DNA of 64,000 bases from JALHST01 sp038316335. GTDB taxonomy: Bacteria; Bacteroidota; Bacteroidia; Flavobacteriales; Flavobacteriaceae. The position numbers and the translations under genes were made by a program. Shown here one piece after another: positions 1 to 9,163 of this stretch. A model generated the notes under the pieces. That model was not told where the DNA came from. It saw only the letters and a program-made list of their open reading frames with translations, and did no database searches. Location of the stretch: contig JBBQAM010000005.1 in assembly GCA_038316335.1 (NCBI GenBank), positions 52,364-116,363 of the forward strand. The letters are read 5' to 3'. Numbering within the stretch: the stretch's first letter is position 1; the number at the start of each line of letters is the position of its first letter.

Positions 1-530
1 CGATATTCCTTATCTTGAAGTTGTATCAGCGCATTCATCGCGGAGAGTGCTAGTTGTATGCCATCGATCATATCTTCTTTGGGAATCCCACGGGCCGCGG
101 CAGATTGACCACAGAAGATAATCGGCACATCTGCTTTCAGAAGGGCTTGTATTAATCCCGCATTGGGATTTTCAGTACCATACCGTTTTTTATAGGCTTC
201 ATTCGAGAGCACATCTTTTGAGGCGGCATTGTGAATGACCACGACAGCTATCAATTGTTCGGCCGGCACCCCGTTTTGTGCGTGCATATTTAAGAAGCGG
301 GCCACTGTTTCAATACTTCTATTGATTTCTTCATGAGAATCTGGCGAGTTCATGATATCGAAAACAGCCTTGTATGTTATGGAGGTATCAACTTTAAAGT
401 CAGGATTATCGACTGCGAAGACTTCCCCGTATTCTTGAATGATCGGCCCTGTTGATTTGGTTTGACCCACCAAGGGGGTAGCACAAATAATAAAAGATAA
501 TAGGGGTAGTAGGTGTGAAATTTTTAGCAT
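1..530 (-). CDS. DsrE/DsrF-like exported protein (3' end outside window)
   Basis: The minus strand stays open from an ATG at 528-530 to the left edge, so about 176 codons are seen and the C-terminus is missing. The first ~22 residues look like a signal peptide (MLKISHLLPLL.. ending near GQTKS), so the protein is probably periplasmic. The body has the alternating alpha/beta pattern of the DsrE family: the stretch AVVVIHNAAS, then a KKRYGTENPN loop, then IIFCGQSAAARGIP with one cysteine at the position used by sulfur-relay DsrE proteins, and a following LALSAMNALIQLQ helix. DsrE relatives handle sulfur transfer, but in secreted Bacteroidetes members the substrate is unknown. It is divergent from the helicase gene to its right. 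The family call is good; the reaction is not known. Confidence 0.8.
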   Translation of the reverse strand, partial: MLKISHLLPLLSFIICATPLVGQTKSTGPIIQEYGEVFAVDNPDFKVDTSITYKAVFDIMNSPDSHEEINRSIETVARFLNMHAQNGVPAEQLIAVVVIHNAASKDVLSNEAYKKRYGTENPNAGLIQALLKADVPIIFCGQSAAARGIPKEDMIDGIQLALSAMNALIQLQDKEY

Positions 531-626
531 CCATTTTAATTGTCGGCCTAAATATATTCAAATTCAGATTAAATCCCCATTCGATATTCATAAATGTCTA
601 CCAGAGATTTTCGGATCAGGGTAATT

Positions 627-2987
627 ATGGCTAAATTCACGCTTCCAAATACGATACACTTGGCCAACTTTTTAGATGAATTAAACGATGCCCAAAAAGC
701 GCCCGTCCTACATAAAGAGGGGCCCCTAATGGTCATAGCCGGTGCGGGATCGGGCAAAACAAGGGTTTTGACCTATCGAATCGCGCATTTAATGGCACAA
801 GGTGTCGACGCTTTTAATATTCTTGCCCTTACATTTACGAATAAGGCGGCAAGGGAGATGAAAAAACGCATTGCATCGATCGTTGGCGGCAGCGAAGCCA
901 AAAACCTCTGGATGGGAACTTTTCATTCGGTATTTGCCAAATTATTGAGATTCGATGGTGATAAATTGGGCTTCCCCAGCAATTTTACAATTTACGACAC
1001 TCAGGATTCACAGCGATTGATCGCTTCGATTATCAAGGAAATGGGACTTGATAAAGATATTTACAAGTTCAAGCAGATACAAAACCGCATCTCATCCTAT
1101 AAAAATAGCCTGATTACCGTAAAGGCCTATTTTAACGATCCCGATCTTGTGGAAGCCGATGCCATGGCAAAGCGTCCGCGAACCGGAGAAATATATCAAG
1201 AATACGTGAATCGTTGCTTTAAGGCTGGAGCGATGGATTTTGATGATCTACTCTTACGTACCAATGAATTATTAACGCGCTTTCCAGAGGTTTTGATGAA
1301 ATATCAGGAAAGGTTCCGGTATATTTTGGTTGATGAGTATCAAGATACGAATCACTCACAATATCTTATTGTCAAGGCCTTGTCAGACCGATATCAAAAT
1401 ATTTGTGTAGTGGGCGACGATGCTCAGAGTATTTATTCGTTTCGAGGCGCGAACATCACCAATATCTTAAATTTTCAAAAAGATTATGACCAGGTGGCCG
1501 TTTATCGCCTGGAACAGAACTATCGTTCAACCAAGAACATCGTAAATGCCGCTAATTCAATTATCGCCAAGAATAAAAACCAGTTGGAAAAAGTCGTTTG
1601 GACTGCCAACGATGAAGGGGCGACCATAAAAATACACCGAAGTATAACCGATGCCGAAGAGGGCCGTTTTGTAGCTGGATCTATTTGGGAGAACCGAATG
1701 CAAAGCCAACTTGCAAATGGGCATTTTGCCGTTCTATACCGCACCAATTCACAATCTCGTGCTATTGAGGATGCCCTACGCAAAAGGGATATACCTTATC
1801 GCATTTATGGTGGTCTTTCCTTCTATCAACGCAAGGAAATAAAGGATGTACTGTCGTACTTGCGTCTGGTGGTCAATCCTAAGGATGAGGAGGCTTTAAA
1901 ACGGATTATCAATTTTCCGGCGCGGGGGATTGGGCAGACTACTATCGATAAATTAGTAGTGACCGCAAACCATTATGGGCGATCCATTTTTGAGGTTATA
2001 GAGAATTTGGATAAAATTGACCTAAAGATCAATTCGGGCACCAAAACAAAGCTTCAAGACTTTGTAAACATGATTAAAAGCTTTCAAATAATGAACCAGG
2101 GAGCCGATGCCTTCACTTTGGCCGAACATGTGGCCAAGAAAACCGGGATCTTGTTGGAATTTAAAAAAGATGGTACACCTGAAGGCATTGCCAAAATGGA
2201 GAACATCGAAGAATTGCTAAACGGTATCAAGGATTTCGTGGAAGGTCAAAAAGAACTTGCCGATACGAAAGGTGATATTGGGGAATTCTTAGAAGATGTG
2301 GCCCTTGCTACCGATTTGGACAAGGATACGGGAGATGATGATAGGGTGGCCCTGATGACCATTCATTTGGCGAAAGGTCTCGAGTTCCCCTATGTATATA
2401 TCGTAGGCATGGAAGAAGACCTATTCCCCTCGGCAATGAGCATGAACACACGAAGCGAATTGGAAGAGGAGCGACGCTTGTTTTACGTAGCCCTGACACG
2501 GGCTGAAGACCAGGCCTATTTAACCTACACGCAAAATCGATATCGATGGGGCAAATTGATCGACGCTGAACCGAGTAGGTTCTTAGAGGAAATAGATGAA
2601 CGTTATATTGAAAATTTAACGCCTGTAGAAAATTCATACCGCTATAAGCCGCTCATAGATTCTGACATTTTCGGGGATGTCGATAAAAGTAAACTACGAC
2701 AGAACAAACCTGCCAATGGAACCCCCCCGAGTATGCCAAGACCCAACGAAAGCCAATTGAGGAGACTTCGTAAACTAAAACCAGAACTAGCGAGCCCAAT
2801 CGGCAACACGAATGCCATTGATCCGAACTTGGAAGCGGGATCTTTAGTGAACCACACGCGATTCGGAAGAGGTAAAGTCTTGAAAATCGAAGGCGTGGGA
2901 AATGATAAAAAGGCTGAAATCGAATTCGAAAAAGGCGATATTAAAAAATTATTGCTACGATTTGCAAAGTTGGAAGTACTTTCCTAA
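627..2987 (+). CDS. uvrD: UvrD/PcrA-type superfamily 1 DNA helicase
   Basis: ATP-dependent 3'-5' helicase acting in nucleotide excision and mismatch repair and on stalled replication forks. Visible motifs: Q-motif region LNDAQKAPV, Walker A GAGSGKT (about residues 39-45), motif Ia LTFTNKAAREM, Walker B/DExx VDEYQDTN, motif III GDDAQSIYSFRGA, motif IV QNYRS, motif V MTIHLAKGLEF and motif VI VALTRAED. The last ~50 residues (HTRFGRGKV..) form the Tudor-like RNA-polymerase-binding tail typical of PcrA. Length (786 aa) is normal for the family. An upstream in-frame ATG at 594 would add 11 residues unlike the family; 627 puts an AGGGTAA purine stretch just upstream and is preferred. It stands alone on its strand, divergent from the DsrE-like gene. 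Confidence 0.95.
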   Translation: MAKFTLPNTIHLANFLDELNDAQKAPVLHKEGPLMVIAGAGSGKTRVLTYRIAHLMAQGVDAFNILALTFTNKAAREMKKRIASIVGGSEAKNLWMGTFHSVFAKLLRFDGDKLGFPSNFTIYDTQDSQRLIASIIKEMGLDKDIYKFKQIQNRISSYKNSLITVKAYFNDPDLVEADAMAKRPRTGEIYQEYVNRCFKAGAMDFDDLLLRTNELLTRFPEVLMKYQERFRYILVDEYQDTNHSQYLIVKALSDRYQNICVVGDDAQSIYSFRGANITNILNFQKDYDQVAVYRLEQNYRSTKNIVNAANSIIAKNKNQLEKVVWTANDEGATIKIHRSITDAEEGRFVAGSIWENRMQSQLANGHFAVLYRTNSQSRAIEDALRKRDIPYRIYGGLSFYQRKEIKDVLSYLRLVVNPKDEEALKRIINFPARGIGQTTIDKLVVTANHYGRSIFEVIENLDKIDLKINSGTKTKLQDFVNMIKSFQIMNQGADAFTLAEHVAKKTGILLEFKKDGTPEGIAKMENIEELLNGIKDFVEGQKELADTKGDIGEFLEDVALATDLDKDTGDDDRVALMTIHLAKGLEFPYVYIVGMEEDLFPSAMSMNTRSELEEERRLFYVALTRAEDQAYLTYTQNRYRWGKLIDAEPSRFLEEIDERYIENLTPVENSYRYKPLIDSDIFGDVDKSKLRQNKPANGTPPSMPRPNESQLRRLRKLKPELASPIGNTNAIDPNLEAGSLVNHTRFGRGKVLKIEGVGNDKKAEIEFEKGDIKKLLLRFAKLEVLS

Positions 2988-3033
2988 CCGACAACTCTGA
3001 AGTCCTACCAATAATTTAATCCAAACTATTTAA

Positions 3034-3041
3034 TAACTTTG
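3034..3041 (+). promoter_or_regulatory. Candidate Bacteroidetes -7 box for the GH16 gene
   Basis: TAACTTTG fits the TAnnTTTG consensus and lies about 70 bp before the GH16 start. No clear TTTG was seen at the -33 distance, so this is a weak call. Confidence 0.3.
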
Positions 3042-3109
3042 GTTCTGGTTGCAACTTCTACATGAGAAGATTTGATATTCAATGGGAATCGTTTTTCTAA
3101 TATAATTAA

Positions 3110-3991
3110 ATGAATCATAAAGTGATAAAAATCGTTTCGTTCGTATTGTTCTTGAGTGCTTTTCTTGGGTGTGGTAAAGATCAGACGCCCGACATGGCTG
3201 TGCCGTCTGAGGAAAATGGGATGCCTGCTGAAGTTAAAGATGTTGATGACCCTAACTATTGGGATACTGCAGAATTGGTCTGGAGCGATGAATTTGATGG
3301 CGATTCAGTTTCAACGGAAAACTGGCTCTATGAGACCGGGGCAGACGGGTGGGGAAACAACGAATTGCAGAATTATACCAGTAGCGGTAATGCAGAAGTT
3401 GGGAACGGCATCTTGAATGTCATCGCGAAAAAGGAAAAAAGTGGAACGGCTAATTATTCATCTGCACGTTTGAACAGCAAAAGATCGTTCACATACGGAC
3501 GCTTTGAATTTAGGGCAAAAATGCCCGATTTGAAAGGGAAGGGCATTTGGCCTGCTCTGTGGATGCTCGGTGCGAATATTCCATCGGTCGGGTGGCCTGC
3601 TTGCGGTGAGATCGATATAATGGAATATGTGAGTTATATCCCCAATACAACTCATTTTTCAATTCATAGTACCGCCAATAATCATGTAAATGGGACCCAA
3701 GTTACCTCGGGCCCATTGCCCCTTGCAACCATCGAGGAAGAATTTCATACCTATGGTTTTTTATGGACTAGCACGTATCTGAAATTTTACTTGGACGATG
3801 TTGACAATATTAAATTGACCTTTGTTAGGCCCCCCAATTCTAGTTCGGACAATTGGCCGTTTAGCCAACCCTTTTATTTTCTAATGAACATTGCGGTAGG
3901 CGGAAATTGGGGTGGGGCAGAAGGCGTTGATGACACCATTTTCCCTGCCGTCATGCAAGTAGATTACGTGCGCGTTTATCAAGTAAAATAA
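3110..3991 (+). CDS. GH16 family beta-glucanase (laminarinase-like) lipoprotein
   Basis: Glycoside hydrolase family 16 enzyme expected to cut beta-1,3 or mixed beta-1,3/1,4 glucans such as laminarin at the cell surface. Residues 1-20 form a lipoprotein leader with the acceptor Cys at 21 (AFLGCGKD). The catalytic signature GEIDIMEYV places the nucleophile Glu at about 167, the assisting Asp at 169 and the acid/base Glu at 172, all intact. Family strands WSDEFDG, GRFEFRAKMP, GIWPALWML and the C-terminal MQVDYVRVYQ are clear. At 293 aa it is a bare catalytic domain with no CBM or type IX secretion tail. It is not inside a recognisable polysaccharide utilisation locus here: no SusC/SusD neighbours are present. 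The family is sure; the exact substrate is inferred. Confidence 0.93.
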   Translation: MNHKVIKIVSFVLFLSAFLGCGKDQTPDMAVPSEENGMPAEVKDVDDPNYWDTAELVWSDEFDGDSVSTENWLYETGADGWGNNELQNYTSSGNAEVGNGILNVIAKKEKSGTANYSSARLNSKRSFTYGRFEFRAKMPDLKGKGIWPALWMLGANIPSVGWPACGEIDIMEYVSYIPNTTHFSIHSTANNHVNGTQVTSGPLPLATIEEEFHTYGFLWTSTYLKFYLDDVDNIKLTFVRPPNSSSDNWPFSQPFYFLMNIAVGGNWGGAEGVDDTIFPAVMQVDYVRVYQVK

Positions 3992-4027
3992 TTCCGCATC
4001 CTAAGACTGTTCCGGATCATCCTGTAC

Positions 4028-4675
4028 CTACTCTGAATTGGCTATAAATGGTGCTTGGCCATAGTAGGTGGTATCGTTTAATTGTCTGATTAGAAAGCTT
4101 GCCAAATCAGTGGCGCTAATTTTATCCCCTGGACAATCCACCAAACTTTCCTTAATACCAGTTCGTTCATCGGTCAATTGGATCAATGGTAGGCGTACTA
4201 TGGTCCAATCAAGGCCACAATTTGATAACAGGCGATACTCATTTTGCCTATCAGCGGTCGAAACAGGATAATTTGTATACATCCAGTCAGTTGCCAGTTT
4301 AGTTCTTGTGCCTTTAATATCGAAAGGGGTATCTACGTTCAACCCGGCGGTTGTAATATACCTTTTAACCCCATGTGTATTCATGGCGTTCAGGATATTT
4401 TCACCCGCAGTACTAAAAATTGTTGGTGGACTCTTTGGAATGCCCATACCCAATGTGCTTATGATGGCATTGCAGTCTTTGATCAGGTAGCTAACACAAT
4501 CGTAATCGGCAATATCCCCTTTGACCACTTCAACTAGGGGTCCTGCGATTTCTATTTTCTGTGGATTTCTGACAAGGATTTTGAAATTGATTCCCTGTCT
4601 TTTTAATTCTCGAACAAGGTATTTTCCTGACTTACCTGTTCCGCCGATAATGGCAATTTTTGAAGTATGTTTCAT
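4028..4675 (-). CDS. NAD(P)-binding NmrA/SDR-like protein
   Basis: Atypical short-chain dehydrogenase of the NAD(P)H-binding (NmrA-like) group. The N-terminus carries the dinucleotide motif IIGGTGKSGKYLV (residues ~9-21), followed by LVRNPQKI, VVKGDIADYD and AIISTLGMG, which is the order in flavin-reductase-like and NmrA-like folds. No classical YxxxK pair is evident, so it may be a redox sensor or reductase rather than a standard dehydrogenase. At 215 aa it is full length for the small members. It converges with the GH16 gene (36 bp apart) and is divergent from the TsaC-like gene. Substrate unknown. Confidence 0.8.
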   Translation of the reverse strand: MKHTSKIAIIGGTGKSGKYLVRELKRQGINFKILVRNPQKIEIAGPLVEVVKGDIADYDCVSYLIKDCNAIISTLGMGIPKSPPTIFSTAGENILNAMNTHGVKRYITTAGLNVDTPFDIKGTRTKLATDWMYTNYPVSTADRQNEYRLLSNCGLDWTIVRLPLIQLTDERTGIKESLVDCPGDKISATDLASFLIRQLNDTTYYGQAPFIANSE

Positions 4676-4855
4676 TTTTCACTTTGTAAAATAGGATAGT
4701 ATATAGGGTACAACCATCAAGATCGCGGCCCAATTCAATGGCAAAAACAAGCCGTTTTTGCAAATTTGCTATGTTACAAAGAGATTTTTATAGCATAAAG
4801 ATAGATAATAAAATTTGTATGTAATTTGCGCATTAGAAATGAAACGCACCTTGAT

Positions 4856-5476
4856 ATGGCCCAGTTTATTAAAATATATCCTGAAAACCCCAACCCACGT
4901 GAAATCAATAGGGTGGTTGAAATACTTCGAAAAGGAGGCCTGGCCATTTATCCAACTGATACGGTATATGGCTTGGGGTGTGACATTACTAACACCAAGG
5001 CCTTGGAAAAAATCGCCTGGATCAAGGGAATAAAACTCGACAAGGCGAATTGGTCGTTTATCTGCGCAGACTTGAGCAACCTTTCTGACTACGTGCGACA
5101 GATAGACAGCCCTACTTTTAAGATTTTAAAGCGGTCACTTCCGGGGCCTTATACTTTTATTTTGCCTGGAAATAATAATCTTCCCAAAGAATTTAAGAAA
5201 AAAAAGACGGTGGGTATCCGGGTCCCCGACAATTCAATTGCAAAAGCCTTGGTCGTAGGTCTGGGCAATCCGATTATATCGACTTCAATACATGATGAAG
5301 ATGAGTTATTGGAATATACCACCGACCCCGAATTGATCTTTGAAAAATGGGAAAATTTGGTCGATGTTGTCATCGATGGTGGTTATGGGGATAATGTTGC
5401 TTCAACGGTTATTGACCTATCACGTGGGGAGCCTGTTATTTTACGAGAAGGCAAGGGAACGACGGATATTTTTTAG
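4856..5476 (+). CDS. tsaC: L-threonylcarbamoyladenylate synthase (TsaC/YrdC/Sua5 family)
   Basis: Makes threonylcarbamoyl-AMP from threonine, bicarbonate and ATP, the first step of t6A37 tRNA modification. The YrdC fold is plain: GGLAIYPTDTVYGLGCDI near residues 27-44, ..LPGPYTFIL.., VGIRVPDN, and PIISTSIHDED in the place of the usual STSAN. At 206 aa it is the short YrdC form without the Sua5 C-terminal domain. The longest reading frame begins at a TTG at 4826, but ATG 4856 (MAQFIKIYPENPN..) matches the usual start of the family and is chosen. It converges with the metalloprotease gene, 4 bp apart. Confidence 0.92.
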   Translation: MAQFIKIYPENPNPREINRVVEILRKGGLAIYPTDTVYGLGCDITNTKALEKIAWIKGIKLDKANWSFICADLSNLSDYVRQIDSPTFKILKRSLPGPYTFILPGNNNLPKEFKKKKTVGIRVPDNSIAKALVVGLGNPIISTSIHDEDELLEYTTDPELIFEKWENLVDVVIDGGYGDNVASTVIDLSRGEPVILREGKGTTDIF

Positions 5477-5480
5477 GGAC

Positions 5481-8045
5481 TTAGTTCTCATCTTCGATCG
5501 AGAGGTCTGGATTCGATGGAACAATAAAGAATCCGGGGTCCTTGACATCTCCGATGACATCTTCGATTTCTTTTTCAATATACAGCAAATGGGCCTTCGT
5601 CATACGATGGGTAATGACCGGTAGGGTTGCTTTGATCTTTTGTCGTAAACGCGTTAAATTGTCAAGCGCCAAGGAGCGCACGTCTGTATTCGAGGTGTAC
5701 CCTTCTGAAAGTTTTGCAAGAATACCCTCAACAAGACCTTCAGCCTCCTTTGGTTTGTATAACGTTATCATGTCTGCCACATACGCTTTTTGTAATTTGC
5801 GGCGATAGGCCGTAGTGGTATAAAAAACATTCATATCACCCCAAACCAGTTGACTGATATCGTCAATATACTCTTGGGGTGAATAGACATCCTCACCTTC
5901 ATACCTTTCGGCTATAAAGGTCATTCTACTCAACCTACTCCCGCCTAATAAATTCAACATAATACTCTCCATGGTCTTGGTAATCGACTCTTTTGACTGG
6001 GGAGAGGAAATACGATTGAGTATTTCATTATTGACCAGCCATTTCGGTTCCTTCATTATATGATTGTTCAAAAAGGCCAAAGCATCCTTTTGCGTACTTT
6101 TTGGTACCGGGCAATATACTTCGCCGCTTTCACCCCTGGTTTTAGGGGTTACATAAATACCGCCAATATTCTTGGTAACATGAAATAAATAGTTCTCGTA
6201 CTGCTGTATCAGACTTTCATACATTTGGTCTAAACCTGAATAATCGTCACTATTTCGAGCCTTGGTCCAACTTGTTAAATGGGGTACTATTCGTTGCAGG
6301 TTCATGATACCATAGGTGCTTGCAACCATCGCGTTGTCTCCCAAATCCTCTGATTGTGATCTTGGGTCAAAATCACGACCTTCCCCTCCAAACCAAAGCC
6401 TAGGATTCGATGAAATACTATCTACCACCAATTCACTTAAGACCTCGCGCTCGTCAAGCAGATCTGGGTTCGTGGGCAATTTTGAATAGCCCCATTGGAT
6501 TGCCCATTTGTCATAATCCCCGATACGAGGCATGAGATCCGCCGGCGGTATGGAATCCTCAGGTTGTGCCACATAATTAAAACGGGCATAATCCATTATT
6601 GAACTGGTATGGCCATTTTTATGAAGCCAATCCCGGTCTCTGAGTTTCTCCACAGGGGTGGCAAAACTGGCGCCCATGTTATGCCGTAATCCGAGGGTGT
6701 GTCCTACTTCATGTGAAGACACAAAACGAATGAGCTCTCCCATGAGTTCTGGATCGAATTCCATATTTTGAGCCCTGGGATCGACGGCGCCTACTTGTAT
6801 CGTATACCAATTATGCAATAGGTCCATTAAGTTGTGGTACCACCCAATATGGCTTTCCAATATTTCCCCACTTCGGGGATCGGTAATATTCGGACCATAG
6901 GCATTCTTTTTCGGAGATGCAAAATAGCGAAGTACCGAAAATCGGGCATCTTCCAAGCTCATCGAAGAATCTTCCTCGGGCCATTCCTTGCCTACAATGG
7001 CATTTTTAAAACCCGCTTGTTCAAAGGCCTTTTGCCAATCGTTGATCCCTTGTATTAAATAAGGCCGCCATTTTTTAGGTGTTGCAGGGTCGATATAAAA
7101 TACGATGGGTTTCTTCGGTTCTACAAGTTCTCCGTTTTCCCATTTTTCGATGTCTTCAGGTTTTGGTTCTAAACGCCATCTATGAATAAAAGTATTTCGA
7201 TCAACTTTTTGCTGGTCATCGCCATATTCTAAATAGGAACTCGCAAAATATCCCACCCTAGCATCATAAAACCTCTTTTTCATCGGTTCCTTTGGCAATA
7301 AGATGAACGAATTATTCAGTTCTAGTGTCACTACTCCCGAAAGTAGAGCGGCAGGTAACTCTTTATTGCTTTTACCCGATGATTTGGCCTTATAGGTCTT
7401 TACGGTTAATACCTCAGTATTAATGGGGAACGAGGTGACCTTCTCGATATATGACTTGTCTTTTTCCAAGGAGGAAAGTAGGTAGGAATCTTTCTGGGAA
7501 TCACTTAATGCCAATAGCGAATTTTCGCTGTTTAGAAAGTCAGTAACGTCAATGATTGAGGTTTTCTTTTTGTCATTGCGTTCCTTGATAGTGAAGACTT
7601 CTAGTATCGGTGTAATATTCGCATTGTTCACCGCTTGGGAGATTGCGTCTTCTTCATTGGCCACACTTACCAGTGTTCCGATCCTTAGGAAGATATTATT
7701 CTGGGGCCCTTTTTCCCAAACAATTGTTTTCTTTCCGATTTCTTCCCCACCGTAGTTCCCCGAACCTGCAGGCGTCTTTACAAAACGTGTAACCACTAGT
7801 ATTTCCCGGTTCAAGATACTATCGGCCAGTTCGAAGTAATATTTATTGCCGATTTGATGTACCGTGAAGAGTCCCGTTTGCGTAGTCGCATCGTTTTCGA
7901 TAATATCGATAAAGGCTTTCTCGGCCGATTTGGTGGAAGCTTGACCTGTTGTTTTAGCGCCATCGTTCGATTTGCGTGCGGCACCCATTATGCCACATGA
8001 ATTCACTAAGAATAACATGCCCAGTAATCCAAAAAATATCTTCAT
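5481..8045 (-). CDS. Zinc-dependent metalloprotease lipoprotein (DUF5117/DUF5118 type)
   Basis: Large surface or periplasmic metzincin-like protease. The leader ends in VNSCG with the lipid acceptor Cys at 17. The active site SHEVGHTLGLRH sits at about residues 444-455: His445, Glu446 and His449 plus the third zinc ligand His455, and a Met-turn SIMDY follows at 482-486. The N-terminal third matches the DUF5118/DUF5117 region seen in Bacteroidetes homologues, and the C-terminal ~300 residues are the DUF4953-like all-alpha tail. At 854 aa it is full length and all catalytic residues are present. It is a single-gene unit; a TATCTTTG box lies 62 bp upstream. The physiological substrate is unknown. 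Confidence 0.92.
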   Translation of the reverse strand: MKIFFGLLGMLFLVNSCGIMGAARKSNDGAKTTGQASTKSAEKAFIDIIENDATTQTGLFTVHQIGNKYYFELADSILNREILVVTRFVKTPAGSGNYGGEEIGKKTIVWEKGPQNNIFLRIGTLVSVANEEDAISQAVNNANITPILEVFTIKERNDKKKTSIIDVTDFLNSENSLLALSDSQKDSYLLSSLEKDKSYIEKVTSFPINTEVLTVKTYKAKSSGKSNKELPAALLSGVVTLELNNSFILLPKEPMKKRFYDARVGYFASSYLEYGDDQQKVDRNTFIHRWRLEPKPEDIEKWENGELVEPKKPIVFYIDPATPKKWRPYLIQGINDWQKAFEQAGFKNAIVGKEWPEEDSSMSLEDARFSVLRYFASPKKNAYGPNITDPRSGEILESHIGWYHNLMDLLHNWYTIQVGAVDPRAQNMEFDPELMGELIRFVSSHEVGHTLGLRHNMGASFATPVEKLRDRDWLHKNGHTSSIMDYARFNYVAQPEDSIPPADLMPRIGDYDKWAIQWGYSKLPTNPDLLDEREVLSELVVDSISSNPRLWFGGEGRDFDPRSQSEDLGDNAMVASTYGIMNLQRIVPHLTSWTKARNSDDYSGLDQMYESLIQQYENYLFHVTKNIGGIYVTPKTRGESGEVYCPVPKSTQKDALAFLNNHIMKEPKWLVNNEILNRISSPQSKESITKTMESIMLNLLGGSRLSRMTFIAERYEGEDVYSPQEYIDDISQLVWGDMNVFYTTTAYRRKLQKAYVADMITLYKPKEAEGLVEGILAKLSEGYTSNTDVRSLALDNLTRLRQKIKATLPVITHRMTKAHLLYIEKEIEDVIGDVKDPGFFIVPSNPDLSIEDEN

Positions 8046-8106
8046 AATAGGGAAAACGTTTTAATTAAATAAAAAGTGTCCTGTACAATGAATTGGTTTG
8101 GCATTT

Positions 8107-8114
8107 CAAAGATA
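8107..8114 (-). promoter_or_regulatory. Candidate -7 box upstream of the metalloprotease gene
   Basis: On the minus strand this reads TATCTTTG, an exact TAnnTTTG match 62 bp before the ATG at 8045. No TTG or TTTG is found at the usual -33 spacing. Confidence 0.35.
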
Positions 8115-8153
8115 CTATAATACGCGGTTAAATAGAACGGCCCGATTTTGAAT

Positions 8154-8187
8154 AAAAAAACCGCAGTTTTTTAGGCTGCGGGTTTTT
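8154..8187 (-). terminator. Rho-independent terminator of the OmpA lipoprotein gene
   Basis: The arms CCGCAG (8161-8166) and CTGCGG (8176-8181) pair perfectly around a 9-nt loop. Read on the minus strand, the hairpin is followed by a run of seven T, just after the OmpA stop codon at 8206. Confidence 0.8.
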
Positions 8188-8205
8188 AAAAAAGTATAAT
8201 AAATT

Positions 8206-9060
8206 TTAATTATTGATTTTTGGATCTTTCATTCCTTCTTCGATCATACTGTAAAACTGATCCAGTTTTGGAAGTACAACGATACGGGTCCTTCTGTTTT
8301 TAGCTTTATCAGTTGACGATACAGGGATATATTCAGATCTACCAGCAGCGGTCATACGCTTTGGATCGACCTTATAATCATTCTGTAATATTCGTACCAC
8401 TGAAGTAGCACGTTTTACACTCAAATCCCAATTGTCTAACAATACACCGTTGCCTCTGTAGGGTACGTCGTCTGTATGTCCTTCAACCATAAATTCGAAG
8501 TCTGGCTTATTGTTCACGACTTGAGCAACTTTACCCAAGATTTCTTTCGCCTTGCTCGTAACATTATAGCTTCCGCTGCTAAACAATAATTTATCGGAGA
8601 TTGATACGAAAACAACTCCTTTTTCAACGCTTATTTGAATATCCTCATCATCCAAATTTCCCAATACTCCTTTCAAACTCTGAACCAATGAAAGGTTCAC
8701 AGAGTCTCTTCTTGTAATGGCATCCTGGAGTTTTCGAATAGTAAGATCTTTTTCTTGAAGGCTTTCCAAAGACTTCTCAAGGTTTTCGGCACCTTTTGTG
8801 GTCAAGGTGGTCAAATTCCCCATATTGTTGATCAACTCTTGGTTATTGGCCTTTAAAAATGCGTTTTGATCTTCTAATGTCTGAAGTCGAGAACTAGCAG
8901 TGGCCTTTTCTTCCAAGCAAGAATTCAATTTGACAGTAGCCGAATTCAATAAATCCTGAGTCTCTTTCTGTTTCGCCTCAAGATCGGCATATTTTTTTTG
9001 TGAAACACAGGAAGACAACAAAAGTGTTACTCCTAAACATCCTAAAATGATTTTTTTCAT
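8206..9060 (-). CDS. OmpA-family peptidoglycan-binding lipoprotein with coiled-coil stalk
   Basis: Outer-membrane lipoprotein that ties the envelope to peptidoglycan. The leader ends LLLSSCVSQ (Cys at ~18). Residues ~25-125 are heptad-rich (KQKETQDLL.., KSLESLQEKDLTIRKL), consistent with a coiled-coil stalk. The C-terminal OmpA domain shows FMVEGHTDDVPY and the KNRRTRIVV signature that contacts meso-diaminopimelate. The overall plan resembles Pal or the stator-type OmpA proteins, but no motor genes are nearby. A terminator follows. A TAATTTTG box at 9122-9129 on the minus strand could be its -7 element. Confidence 0.92.
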   Translation of the reverse strand: MKKIILGCLGVTLLLSSCVSQKKYADLEAKQKETQDLLNSATVKLNSCLEEKATASSRLQTLEDQNAFLKANNQELINNMGNLTTLTTKGAENLEKSLESLQEKDLTIRKLQDAITRRDSVNLSLVQSLKGVLGNLDDEDIQISVEKGVVFVSISDKLLFSSGSYNVTSKAKEILGKVAQVVNNKPDFEFMVEGHTDDVPYRGNGVLLDNWDLSVKRATSVVRILQNDYKVDPKRMTAAGRSEYIPVSSTDKAKNRRTRIVVLPKLDQFYSMIEEGMKDPKINN

Positions 9061-9121
9061 AATTACGTTACTTGTTTTAAATAATTAAAGTTACTTGTTA
9101 AGATTTGGTTCGATTCGCCTG

Positions 9122-9129
9122 CAAAATTA
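9122..9129 (-). promoter_or_regulatory. Candidate -7 box for the OmpA lipoprotein gene
   Basis: TAATTTTG on the minus strand, 62 bp before the ATG. The nearest upstream TTG is only 14 bp away, shorter than the usual spacer. Confidence 0.3.
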
Positions 9130-9163
9130 TGCAAATAGCGCAGCAATCGACGGACTAAATTAG

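Noticed and set aside
3110..3991. Polysaccharide utilisation locus
   Set aside because: The GH16 gene has no SusC/SusD, regulator or other CAZyme neighbours within the window.
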